Shown here one piece after another: positions 12,613 to 22,809 of a stretch of 64,000 bases of DNA. Each line of letters opens with the position of its first letter. Positions within the stretch are counted from its first letter, which is position 1. The stretch comes from Euwallacea fornicatus (lineage: Eukaryota; Arthropoda; Insecta; Coleoptera; Curculionidae). A model generated the notes under the pieces. It made no database searches and was not told the DNA's origin. It saw nothing but the letters and a program-made list of their open reading frames with translations. Location of the stretch: the NCBI RefSeq assembly GCF_040115645.1, contig NC_089578.1, forward strand, positions 1,798,001 through 1,862,000, written 5' to 3'. Made by a program: the position numbers and the translations under genes.

Positions 12613-15600
12613 GCTGAAGCGTAATTCGTACCTTTTACGAGCAGTCAGTTGTAATAAACGGTCTTATATAGGGGTTGTAATGCGAGTTCGGGCCCGATGC
12701 CCTTCCGCCACATCGCTCTTTCGTCAATACCGTGCATAAAGTCGTGTTATCGTGTTTTGAGTACTGAACTAATAATTTCTCTTATCAAATGTCTTCGTTG
12801 CACAATTACTAAAGAATATACACTTTTAATCGTATAAAATTAAAAAAAACTATTGACGACTGAATTTTTCATTTCTGCTGTAGCAGTAAATATTAAAATG
12901 AAAATGTCCAAGGTGTCTACCAACAGGTAACAGTAAAAATTTAGTTTAGCCACACTATGGTGGCGCTTTTTGGCTAATATAAATGAGGATAGTATATCAA
13001 CTTCTTCCTTTGGGAAAATTCCTTCACATATATTAAGTATCCTTAAATCTTTAAAGGGAGTTAGTTAGCAGTATTAGTGACCCATCATCTACACATTTAG
13101 ATGTTATAGAGATGCGTCTGGTTTTGGGACTTACGTTCATTTGCGCAATAAGTCCCTTAACAAGATGTAATTTAAATGACAACTTTAATTTGCAGCGACG
13201 ATTGCTTAATTTCCAGGTAACGTTGTTAAAATTTATTTTCTTATAAAAATTCACTTTTTTCTCGAAAACGGAGAGATTTTCTTTATTTCCGTTTTTGTGG
13301 TCTTTTATTAAGTCCTGTTTTAGGGAATATCATATCGACCTTAAACAGTTTTTTGCTTAAACTAGAATACTGAAATATCCTTAATTTTCTTGTTTCTGTA
13401 CGTTCTTGTTTGGCAAGTTTACTTTTTACAATTTAGGACTTGCAGAAAATATGCGTTCATCCGTAGGTACACTCCATGATGCATAAATATCACCTTATTT
13501 ATTATGCAAGACATTCAAATCTACATTTAGGAAACTTCAAGCCTGATAAATTATACATGAATAGTTATCTTCAAACAGGATTAAACTGTTTGACCGAGCA
13601 TCAAACCGAACCTTGGCTTAAATGAAGCCCTTGTCATATGCCTCCCCGACAAGTTTTTATATACCAACGTTCATCCCAAAAGACGCTTTTCTCTTGCAGC
13701 CTTTTATTGAAACCATTGAGTAAATAGCTCTATACTTTAACAAAGTCAATTTAAAACTGCATATTAAAGAATGGAAGGATTTCCAAAAAATAACATGAAT
13801 ATTGGAATATTTTAATTTGCCAGAGTGGTGAGTTTTCATATTAATGAGCAAGTTGAAATTGGGAAAAGGTCTTCCAAGTTAAATAGCAAGGGAATACAAA
13901 TACCTAAATCTCTATGCAGTTGCAACTTGTATATAGAACAAAGTATTAAAATAATAATTAGTAAGATACTGATCTAATTAATTATTGATTTTAAATTTAA
14001 AATTTTCCTTCATCAGATTGTCAAGATAGAAAGCCTTCATGCAACACTTACCCAAATATTGGCCAGATATTTGAATTTGAATATAGTTATCTTCCATTTA
14101 TATCTGTAACAAAACATAGCATTCAGGCATATGATTCTCTTATTATATTATGGTCATATTATATTTTTTATTCTACAAAAATCTGATTAGAGTATTGACA
14201 GTTTATATGGTGTTTGATATTTTAAAATATGAGTAACTATCAATACTGCATAAAGATTGTATCAATAGTATGCCATTTGAAAATACATAATATACTACCA
14301 GTAGTATACAATGTATCTTTAAGTAGATAGGTGTGTGTCATGTATTTCTCTTGTAATTCTTACCTAATAGGTGCTTTCAGCCGTAATCCATGTGATGAGC
14401 CTTCATGACTAAATTATCATCTGCAAGAAATTTCTCTTTTAGTATTTAACAGAAATGAACTAAATATTTTGCATGAAAGTATGGGAAACATAGTACTTAT
14501 ATACCTTAGTCGAGTCAGTTACAGTCACCTAGGGAAAATATATTGATTCTCTGCTGTTACAAACTTAAGATTTTTTATGACGAATTAGCAGCTAATTTAA
14601 CAATTACTGTATGATTTTTCTAGTTATGTATTTAATATAATTAAGGAAAATCTGACAGGTTGCAAGAATATTGTGCACTTTAGATTTTTCACCTATAGTG
14701 GACGTACTTAACTCAAACCTTACAAGTAAGCAAAATTCCTCAGAAAAATTACGAAAATAGACTCAATGTAAACGTTCTTACCCTTAATTGAAACAAATCA
14801 ATATCTGGAATGGTCACAACAGGACATGCACTATCCAGAAAGCTGGAAAAGCGACTTTAGCCCGAATGACACCAATGTTCAATATTTACTGAATGTGAAG
14901 CTGGCACGACCCGATTCTAACACTATTTACAATTAAAAACTTAACTTTATTTGCCTTAGACGCTTTTTAAGGGCGGAAGGGATGAAATTCGTCTGACATT
15001 TGGGAAAGAGCTATGTTGCCACATGTAGGAGTGAATGTCCGCTAGGGGGCGACAAATGGTCCCCAAATACGCTCCCTTTCTATCCATTAATCAGTAATTG
15101 AAATATTTTTGGAATTATAAAATTAAAATTAACAAATACAAAGCAAATAATCATTGTAAGGAGCATAATGAGAAAATCGTAGCCGTCTGGCAAATCGTTT
15201 ATTGCTGGCAACATTGCTTAGCCAATACTCTGAATTCGGCTCAAAGAGCGCCATCTATTGAAGTTTTCAGTCACAATAAAGTGGGAAACACCCTCCTCCG
15301 ATCGATCTGAGGGAAATATTGATGTATCAAATGGTAAAAAGAGTTTTCCTAATTCTGGAGGCTGAACCTGATATTTTTTAGTTGGACAACCAATTATAGT
15401 AGGGTGTTTTTGATTAATTTGAGAAGTCTCAGTGTACAGGATGAAATCAATATAGAATAATTAGTACCCAACGTGGTTTTTAATATATTGGGTGGTCCAT
15501 TTAACCAGACAAATCGAAATATTTCGAAGGGGCACCAAACGCGAAACCCCAACTATACCACTTGGGGGTAACTTTGAAATTACGTGGGGTTTTTTTGAAA

Positions 15601-15865
15601 CTTTTTTTAAATTTCCGACAGATGGCGCTGTAATCGAAGAAATATATTTTACCCCGATTTCGGAAGAAAACATCGTATCTTTTGTTTTTGTTAAAGTTAG
15701 TCTGGTCCAATCTGGTTCAAAGCCAATTATTGGTCTGGTCTCTCATACAGCGCGAAAAAACTTCGTTTCGTTAGCTTGCCGGTAAGTACTTGTATGGATC
15801 CAAGGAGGAATTAAAAGTTCGAAAGCAGAAATAATTCTTCATCAAACAATTCTTTATTATTTTGA

Positions 15866-15871
15866 TTTATT
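15866..15871 (-). terminator. Candidate polyadenylation signal for the 16052-16540 gene
   Basis: AATAAA on the minus strand (TTTATT on the plus strand), about 180 bases downstream of the stop codon. A second AATAAA lies at 15853-15858. Confidence 0.45.
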
Positions 15872-16051
15872 TCTAACTTACAATTCGACCTAAGTAAATT
15901 AGCTACCCAGTGTAATCACGCATTGTTCCACACGCGCATCTAAGGCTGAGGATACAGTCAATTTAAAAATCACTTTTGCGCAATTCATTACGATTATTTT
16001 GTTACTTTATGGATTAACTGGAAACCTGCCGATGCACCTGACAATCCCATA

Positions 16052-16540
16052 CTAATACATCTTTAAATGCTGCTTACTGTGCCCTTTTTTGCCATACCCA
16101 TGATTCACGTACACGACATGCTCGTCAGGTCTATGATCAAATATGTAACTTCTCACCAAGGCAGTTAAACCTGACGTGAATGCTATCTGATTTATCAGCT
16201 GAACAAATCCTGCAGCAATGCTGAGTCCTGGTACCACCCAGGGCACTATTCCTGCAAGTGTGAGGGCTGGTGTCAGCACGTACGACATCATTGGTGATTC
16301 GGAGGGCATCATGAGCTTCTGAGCTTGATCCATGAGGCCTCTGGCTACTTCAGTCTCATTTCTGATTTTCAGGGATACAGTAAGAATTTTTTGTGTGAGT
16401 TTGATGGTCAGGTTTGTAGCAGGGGTGATTGAGAATGAGGATTGAAGAAAAATATCACTGGTGGTATTTTTGTTAGTTGATAACGCTCGTACAAATAATA
16501 AACACAAACTAAGAACTAAACCACTCGACAGTCCTTGCAT
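16052..16540 (-). CDS. Osiris-like (DUF1676-type) small secreted protein, single exon
   Basis: Complete 162-codon frame without introns. Residues 1-20 form a signal peptide (SSGLVLSLCLLFVRALS). The middle (about 30-90) is polar with N-glycosylation sites (NTT, NLT, NET). A hydrophobic hairpin follows at about 90-130 (LTPALTLAGIVPWVVPGLS, then LINQIAFTSGLTALV). The tail is His/Tyr-rich (VVYVNHGYGKKG). This architecture matches the other three small genes nearby and resembles, but is shorter than, Osiris proteins, whose role is in cuticle-forming or endosomal compartments. Function is not known. The upstream minus strand has a GTCAGTCT initiator-like site near 16573 but no clear TATA box. Family assignment is by architecture only. 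Confidence 0.75.
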   Translation of the reverse strand: MQGLSSGLVLSLCLLFVRALSTNKNTTSDIFLQSSFSITPATNLTIKLTQKILTVSLKIRNETEVARGLMDQAQKLMMPSESPMMSYVLTPALTLAGIVPWVVPGLSIAAGFVQLINQIAFTSGLTALVRSYIFDHRPDEHVVYVNHGYGKKGHSKQHLKMY

Positions 16541-17156
16541 TGTTTCTATCTTGAATTGGCTGCGTTCATGCTAGACTGACACCCTAACCCACTGGTAACC
16601 CGGTTCTTCACTTCACCTCTCGCTCTTCCTTGCCGGACGAGAGACGGAATTAGTTGTGGGTTTCTTCGTTAGTCGCAAAATTTGATTTGACATGAATAAG
16701 GAAAATTAAATTGTTAACAATTTATAAAATACGGCATTACGTTGCAAAAACGACACTCGTAATACAACAATTTGCTACTGTTATTGGTCCCTAACATTCG
16801 TTCGACTCTTTCGCTAATATTATTAAATATTTTTAATAATGATACTGATGCCAATGTAACAAAGAAGCGAATTAATAATCTAGGTAGTAAATTGTGGGTA
16901 ATTAGGTTAATGAATTCTAGGTTGTCTATTGCTGCTTGCAGACACATGATTTCTATACACGATTATTATGCCAAAACTCTCCTTATTCATTATTCATAAT
17001 TTACATGATTATTGAGGTATACAACCTACAAATGCCTTTTCCAAAGCTATTTGCTCAGTGGCAAGTTTCCTACCAGAACGACTACAAAATATGTCGCAGG
17101 TTTTTATCATCGAATGGACACTGCCCTCTTATGGGCAAATTATAGGTCGTTGATTA

Positions 17157-17571
17157 TACAGGATGTCAGGAAATAATGTTGAAATATTTTAGGGAACGAT
17201 TCTAGAGACTAAAATAATAAAATAAATTCTTATAAGCATACTCCGACAATTTTTTCTTGAAGAGGTAAGAGTCCCATAAACGGGGAAGTACTGAACATAT
17301 TTTTTTACAATATTTTCGAAACGTTTACTTAATTTTTTCGATCAAATTATTTAATCGCAAATCTTTTTTAGCAAAAAAGGTCCTCTTATTGCATCTCGTT
17401 AGGATCAACCGTTTTCCAGAAGTTATTCAGAGTTTCTCCTTTAGGGTTTCTAGCCCCTTTAAGAAGTAATTTTTGGGGTATGTTTATAAGAACTTTTTTA
17501 TTATTTTTTATTATTTTAATCTCTAGAACTACATCGCACAATATTTCAACATTATTTACGGACACCCTTTA
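17157..17571. repeat. Inverted-repeat element in the 3' flank of the 17616-19567 gene
   Basis: Left end TACAGGATGTC, right end GACACCCTTTA. Both arms share AATAATGTTGAAATATT and ATTAAAATAATAAAA-like blocks, so it is palindromic with small indels. Related half copies lie at 50040-50151 and about 59647-59780. It begins 45 bases beyond the stop codon of the neighbouring minus-strand gene and contains AATAAA on that strand (17497-17502), so it could supply the poly(A) signal of that gene. Confidence 0.85.
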
Positions 17572-17615
17572 CGTTTCCGATTATCATTCGCGAAACTAAA
17601 TCTTAGAAGCCTAAC

Positions 17616-19567
17616 TTAAGCGATTCTAGATGGATAACTGCTTTGACTTAATTGAGCACTGTATGGCTTTCCACCGAGATAGTATTGATGTTCTGGATAT
17701 TGCGCAGCAGAAGGATCAACCACAGTTTTTCCCGTCGCATCACTTCTTTCCAGGACATTTACGTGATGGAAATATGGAGAAGGGGCGATGTAGGGCAAGC
17801 TTGCTGGTGGCCTTCTCGCCTCTTGGAGTCTTGCCAGAACGTTGCTCAGTCCCACAATCAAAAGGAGGAATCCAATGAAACCTACACATCGATAACAATA
17901 AGTGGGTTAAAAATTTCTGTCGTGTGGTACTTCGAAATCCTCTTGAACTAGATCAATGGGATGCAATGACGGTCAGACGCAAACTGGGTTACTAACAAAT
18001 GCGTAACTAAATTAGCGGTTTTAGATCATCTAGACGTTACGGTTCTGACTAATTGTAAACCCAAAAAAAATGGAAATTGTCCTGTTTTTCGTGGTTCAAA
18101 GCTGTTCGTTCTACTTTTCAGGAGAGACAACTTTATGGTCAAAGTCACTCGCATTTTCAAGAGATTTTGTACAAATAGCAACAATTGTAGGGGAAAAGTA
18201 ATAGCTTTCTTACCGTTATTGACGGTTGCAATGGTCACCAAAATTAACAAGGTAAATGCGACTCCTAGTTTGAAGAAAATGGCAGGAAGTATTATCATGA
18301 ATCGTTTCATCGTATGATGAACCAGAGTGCGGCCTGCAAAAGAGATTTACCATTAAAATGTACAGTAAGTTGCAGTCATAACTCGGCAATCTCAAGCAGA
18401 AAACAACAATTTTTTGTTTGGTGAAATGGAGTAGCCAGCCCGGTCACCTGTTTTAAATCCATGCGACTTTTTCCTTTGGGGCCATTTAAAAAATCAAGTT
18501 TATGAAGGTCAGCCAAAAAACGTAAATAATGTCGGTGTAATGCAATCAATTAAGTAAGACTCTCATCTTCAGGAGAGATGATCATTCAAGAACAGCACTG
18601 TGCTGTTGTGAAGTGCAGGGCCGTATTTAAAAAACTAAACTTGGGCTTCGTTGGAATTTTATGGGATAAGAAAGGTTAAGGCAATCGAAAAGCAACAACA
18701 AATTAGCCTTGTAACTTTTATTTCATACATTTTTTTATAAAAAAAATCATTAAAAAAATTATTGCTGTTATTCCGTATATGTACATGGCGGACTTTCTAT
18801 GCACACTTACAAATGTTAGAATCACATCTTTGTATTTTTATCAATAAATTTTTTGAAAGTAAAAAGCGCGTTGTTTTTAAAAATTCTCACTTTGCGAGGA
18901 AGAGGCACAAATAAAACCAAAATCAAAATTTTTCCCAAATTTGGAAAATTTTTTTTGAGGCTCTGGCTGGGTCTCCAAAATTTTTACAGAGGGATAAAGC
19001 GATACCTATATAGGCAATTATACCCTGTAAATTCTGGTTCATAAATGTTCGAAAATATACAAAGCGTTGCGTTTAATAACTTTTATTTTGTGGTAGAAGA
19101 AAAAGCCATAAAAAAAATTAATTTTTACCAAGTCGAAAAAACAAAAGAAAGAAACACGTTCCCATTGATTTTCTGAATGTTCAATGGCAAAAAACTTACC
19201 ATTGAAAATGTAAAAACAAATGTGTAAAAATTTGTATTATTGCAAACGAAGTTCATTTTCTCCGGCCATTTGGAATTCCAGAATTGATAGAAATAGGTGG
19301 CTGACAGTGACCGAGAAATAAAAATTTTAGGGTATTCCTGGAGGGTACCTAAAGGCTGCGATTTCTGATTTTTAAGAACTTCCGTTGTCAACGTGTCGAT
19401 TAATAGGTAAATGGATACGTACCCTCTTCCATCATTCGTCCAATAAATTTCTCCGAACTTGCATTACTTGCCAAAATCCAATCACTGTTCTTACTTTCTT
19501 TTCCACTGCACATAAATACGAACTGAAGTATAATCATGCTCATAAAGCATACCTTAATCGGCGCCAT
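17616..19567 (-). CDS. Osiris-like (DUF1676-type) small secreted protein, three exons
   Basis: Exons at 19567-19423, 18333-18214 and 17881-17616 join in phase to 176 codons plus stop. Donors are GTACGT and GTAAGA, acceptors TTTTGCAG and GTGTAG. Exon 1 encodes a signal peptide (VCFMSMIILQFVFMCSG) and a polar segment. Exon 2 and the start of exon 3 encode a hydrophobic hairpin (MIILPAIFFKLGVAFTLLIL, then GFIGFLLLIVGLSNVLARL). The tail holds Tyr/His motifs (PYFHHVNV, PEHQYYLGGKPYS). The paired hydrophobic helices and aromatic tail match its neighbours, so the four genes look like a tandem family. Intron 1 (18334-19422) carries a mariner-like relic. Family assignment is by architecture; function unknown. 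Confidence 0.85.
18427..18557 (+). pseudogene. mariner-like transposase relic inside a gene intron
   Basis: The plus strand reads PARSPVLNPCDFFLWGHLKN, the signature around the third catalytic residue of insect DDE-type mariner-like transposases, preceded by an in-frame stop and followed by one after about 38 codons. It lies antisense in intron 1 of the Osiris-like gene 17616-19567 and cannot be functional. Confidence 0.75.
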
Positions 19568-20558
19568 TATATTCTCTTTTCCTATGGGGGCGACCTTACT
19601 CCTAAGCTATTAAGTTTGATAATGAAAATTCTCACTTAAGAAGTCAAATTTGTTTCATTTTTGGACATGGTTTTAGCATATTTGTCACGTAGCACATACA
19701 ATGGCATGTTGAATTCTTTGGGAAACGGTACAGATATAGTACTCAATTTTTGGCAGTAAGTACCCGCATATATTGTTACTTTCGTGTTTGTTTCTAAAAT
19801 TGGGTCAAATTAGTAGAGGATTTTGCTTGTTATTGAAATTGATTCATGTAGGTACGAGTGATTTTTAACCCTGATTTTATTTGTTACCATTGTCTCATAC
19901 TGGGAAATTTTGGTCCGTACGCACCTGTTTTTTTTGGAGTTAATAGCGTCACGTAATGATTTGTCTCTGCATTTACATTGTCAAACTGCAAAATTCTCTT
20001 ATAGTAGAGTGCACAGCAAGTAATATCGTGGACTTCGGAGGAGAGAGGGATTGCAAGGACAAGGAAACCGATTCTACGCGTAGATGAGTGATATGGCAAG
20101 AGACACTGAGAGTTGGACTACTTCCTCACGTGGACGTTGACTGGACATGGTTGTTTAAGCAGTACCTGGCATAAGACAGACAAGAATCTTGAGCTGTAAT
20201 CGTAATACGTCCAGGTCCTGGGTGTAACTCGGGGGTTCAGTTTTTCTAAAGGGCTGGCATAATTGTCTGATAACCCTTCGGAAAAAACCCATGTGGTCAG
20301 GTACGTCAATTTGTCTCAAACTAGCTTGAACAAGACCTATCCAAGTTAAATGTTGTCATTCTCTGGCAAAACGCGGCATTGTCAAGGCACCTGCTAAACG
20401 CCAGCTAGCATCGAAGGAATGAATTACTTATTGAAATTACTTGTTAGCGGATTCATGATTTTTTAAAACCATCTTTAGAGTACATTTACACTACCAATCT
20501 CTTAAAAAACATAATAAATATCTACATTAATATAACATTGCACTCGTCTCCTCTAGAA
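19568..20558. other. Intergenic stretch between two Osiris-like genes
   Basis: Several short minus-strand frames exist (for example 20118-20309) with a possible donor after TWTYYDYSSRFLSVLCQ, but no partner exon, signal peptide or hydrophobic hairpin was found. I see no supportable gene. Confidence 0.4.
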
Positions 20559-21043
20559 TCATGCATATCCGACGTGAACGTTATGACTATAAAGGTGCCC
20601 CTGTTGGTCTTCCATTCTACTCCTGAGCAAATTCACTAATCCGAATAGAATCGCCAACTTCCCAAGGAAAATGCTTTGGATCAGTAAGAATTTCATCCCT
20701 AAGAGCACCATCGGCAGGAAGGTTGTTTGGATCAGAAAAGGGGTGGCTAACATTGGAATCACCCTGGAGAGAATACTGTCATCTTGGTGTTTCCTCCTTG
20801 TCTGGGCTTCTACAACAAAGAAGTTTGGAGAATTTTGATAGGATGTTTCTCAAGCTTACCCTCAAATCGTGGATCCTGCAAATCTTTCCGCGGTGCATGA
20901 TGTGGTCGGAGATGGGTGGTGCAGTTATTCAATTTTCGGTGCAAAACACTTAGAGGTCTGCTGGAACCTTCTTCGCAACAAATGTCTTCGATAATCATCA
21001 AAATTACACAGAACTTTATTAGACAATAACCGGCATTTTCCAT
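20559..21043 (-). CDS. Osiris-like (DUF1676-type) small secreted protein, two exons
   Basis: Exon 1 (21043-20860) and exon 2 (20809-20559) are joined over a 50-bp intron (GTAAGC donor, TTGTTGTAG acceptor) to give 144 codons plus stop. Residues 4-22 form a signal peptide (AGYCLIKFCVILMIIEDICC). A basic, polar region follows, then a hydrophobic hairpin at about 80-120 (PMLATPFLIQTTFLPMVLLG, then LIQSIFLGKLAILFGLVNLL) and a short tail HNVHVGYA. The hairpin aligns by eye with the plus-strand paralogue at 21973-22635 (PFLI..., P.L..K.LL, G...L..LN..R.R). The two genes are head-to-head with 929 bp between start codons. Role unknown; likely secreted or vesicular as for Osiris proteins. Confidence 0.85.
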
Positions 21044-21972
21044 TACTGCAATGCGTTGATTCTAGCTCATTAGCTTGAGCTTGACACTACATTTGCGGCG
21101 AAAGGAGACAGGCGGCATACTGAAGACATGGTATCATTTTAAACAAGCTCAACAGCTGCAGTATTATGGTATTATTTATAGGAGCTCGTGGTTAGATGAA
21201 GATGGTAGCAATTCCGGTTGTGCGTGAGGCCTTTAAGTACTTAAAAATATTTGTGGTCACCGAGATTTTGGAGAGCCCTCTGGTATAAGCACTATTTGGG
21301 GTCCATTGCAGCAACTCCCCTGTGGTTTCTTAATATGTCGTGTCAATGAGGGTTTATACAATTTTCTTTTACTAAAGTCAACAATTTCGTTGGCTTTTAC
21401 GAGATTCTAAGTGAAGAAAATTCCTCGACTTTGACCGTTGGCTACTCTCGGTCCTTCCTGACCATTACTATAATTGCCTACATACTACTAGTATTAAGAT
21501 TGAATCGACCTAGATTTTCGCAATGGACAAAACCAGATTGCATAGGTGTTTGTTTAAAATTAGGTCACATACAAGAACAAAACACTTCGATGAAAGTAAA
21601 TTTACACCGATGGTCAAGCGAAGGAATAGGGGAACGGTGGGTAGTATGGGCCGATCGGTCTTTCATCGATTCTCGGGTACTTGGACGTATTGTTAGCCGA
21701 TTTAATATTTACTCGAACGCCTTATGATTTATATTATCTGATTATTCCCGTCTTTCACAATTCGCTGGTTCTTCTGTTTGTCGGCTACTGCCGTTCTTAC
21801 CACTTTTCCCTGCGAAGAGCACGAAAAGCGTAATTCCTTGGGTGTAAACCAGTTTAGATGTCGAGCAAGACCGCAGTAGATCGCTTACAACTCTTCATTC
21901 TAGCTTCCCACATTAATATTATTTTATTGTAAATAACATGTGAGCAGAACATTAGAAGTGAAAAAACTTGTG

Positions 21973-22635
21973 ATGGTGAATAGTGTCACAAGCCTAACAG
22001 TCCCCATTGATTACGTCTTTTTGATAGGGCTAACATTGTTTATTGTACAATTAACTGGTTGTTTCGGGGGAGATACAGGTGAATTGAAAAAAATCGCAGA
22101 TGCCAGTGTCACGGTGAATACAATGGGGGATGAAAGTGAAATGGACGGTAAAGGTATGTGGCCATTCTCATAAGCATGTCTTGCAGTGCGTTGCATATAC
22201 CTCATAAAAAATCAATTATGTCGTTTTAGGACTCGAAAATATTTAATGAGATTAAAATTCTCTAGAATTTCTAGTGGAAAAAAACCACATTTTTTTTCTT
22301 CTTTTACAGAGCTCTCCAAGATGCACAAAGATCCCAATCAAGTAGGAGGAATGATGCAACGACTCCTACCGCTGCTAGTAATACCGTTCCTGATCTCCTC
22401 TGCTATAATCCCAGGGATGCTCATATCCATCAAAATTTTACTAGTTAAAGGCCTCTTTACCGGGGTTATCGCAGGAGTAATTATGATTCTGAACATATTT
22501 CGTGGCCGCATAAATGGAGGAGGAGTGTTCAATCATTATACATCAGATCTGAACCAGGAGCACTATGGATATCAGGGATACGAGGAACCTGGGGCGTATA
22601 TTAATCGAAGGCGGAGAAGACTCGTGATGCAGTAA
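21973..22635 (+). CDS. Osiris-like (DUF1676-type) small secreted protein, two exons
   Basis: Exon 1 (21973-22153) and exon 2 (22310-22635) join in phase (GTATGT donor, CTTTTACAG acceptor) to 168 codons plus stop. The ATG at 21973 is chosen; the upstream GTG at 21940 is not a eukaryotic start. Residues about 12-34 form a hydrophobic signal segment (YVFLIGLTLFIVQLTGCF). After a polar, Met/Asp-rich stretch comes the hydrophobic hairpin (LLPLLVIPFLISSAIIPGML, then ILLVKGLFTGVIAGVIMILN). The tail is Tyr/Glu-rich (EHYGYQGYEEPGAYI) and ends in a basic run NRRRRRL. An AATAAA lies 117 bases after the stop. It is convergent with Wnt8, their stop codons being 174 bp apart. Function unknown. Confidence 0.85.
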
Positions 22636-22751
22636 AAGTAGTAGTTTTTTTATGTATATGATAAGTATATTTACAACTTACTTATTACTTAAATTTAGCA
22701 TGCGCTTTTTGTGTGAAAAATAGAGCAAATCTAACGGTACTAAATATCAGA

Positions 22752-22757
22752 AATAAA
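22752..22757 (+). terminator. Polyadenylation signal of the 21973-22635 gene
   Basis: AATAAA on the plus strand, in the 174-bp gap between this gene and the convergent Wnt8 stop codon, followed by T/A-rich sequence. Confidence 0.6.
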
Positions 22758-22809
22758 TATTAAAAAAATAATTATATTTACAAATTGATATTATCGCACA
22801 ATACAAAAT

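Larger units (their letters stand above)
9844..16051. other. AT-rich stretch with transposon relics only
   Basis: I see no supportable gene. A mariner-type relic lies at 10880-11135, Tc1-type relics near 12140-12468 and a terminal repeat fragment at 12490-12612. A conserved-looking repeat piece lies around 15480-15790 (starts GGGTGGTCCATTTAA). About 13300-14960 is AT-rich, with no frame worth reporting. Confidence 0.5.

Noticed and set aside
20118..20309. Possible fifth Osiris-like gene between two family members
   Set aside because: No signal peptide, hairpin or phase-compatible partner exon found.
21940..21972. Upstream extension of the 21973 gene beginning with GTG
   Set aside because: GTG is not a normal eukaryotic start; the in-frame ATG at 21973 gives a proper signal peptide.
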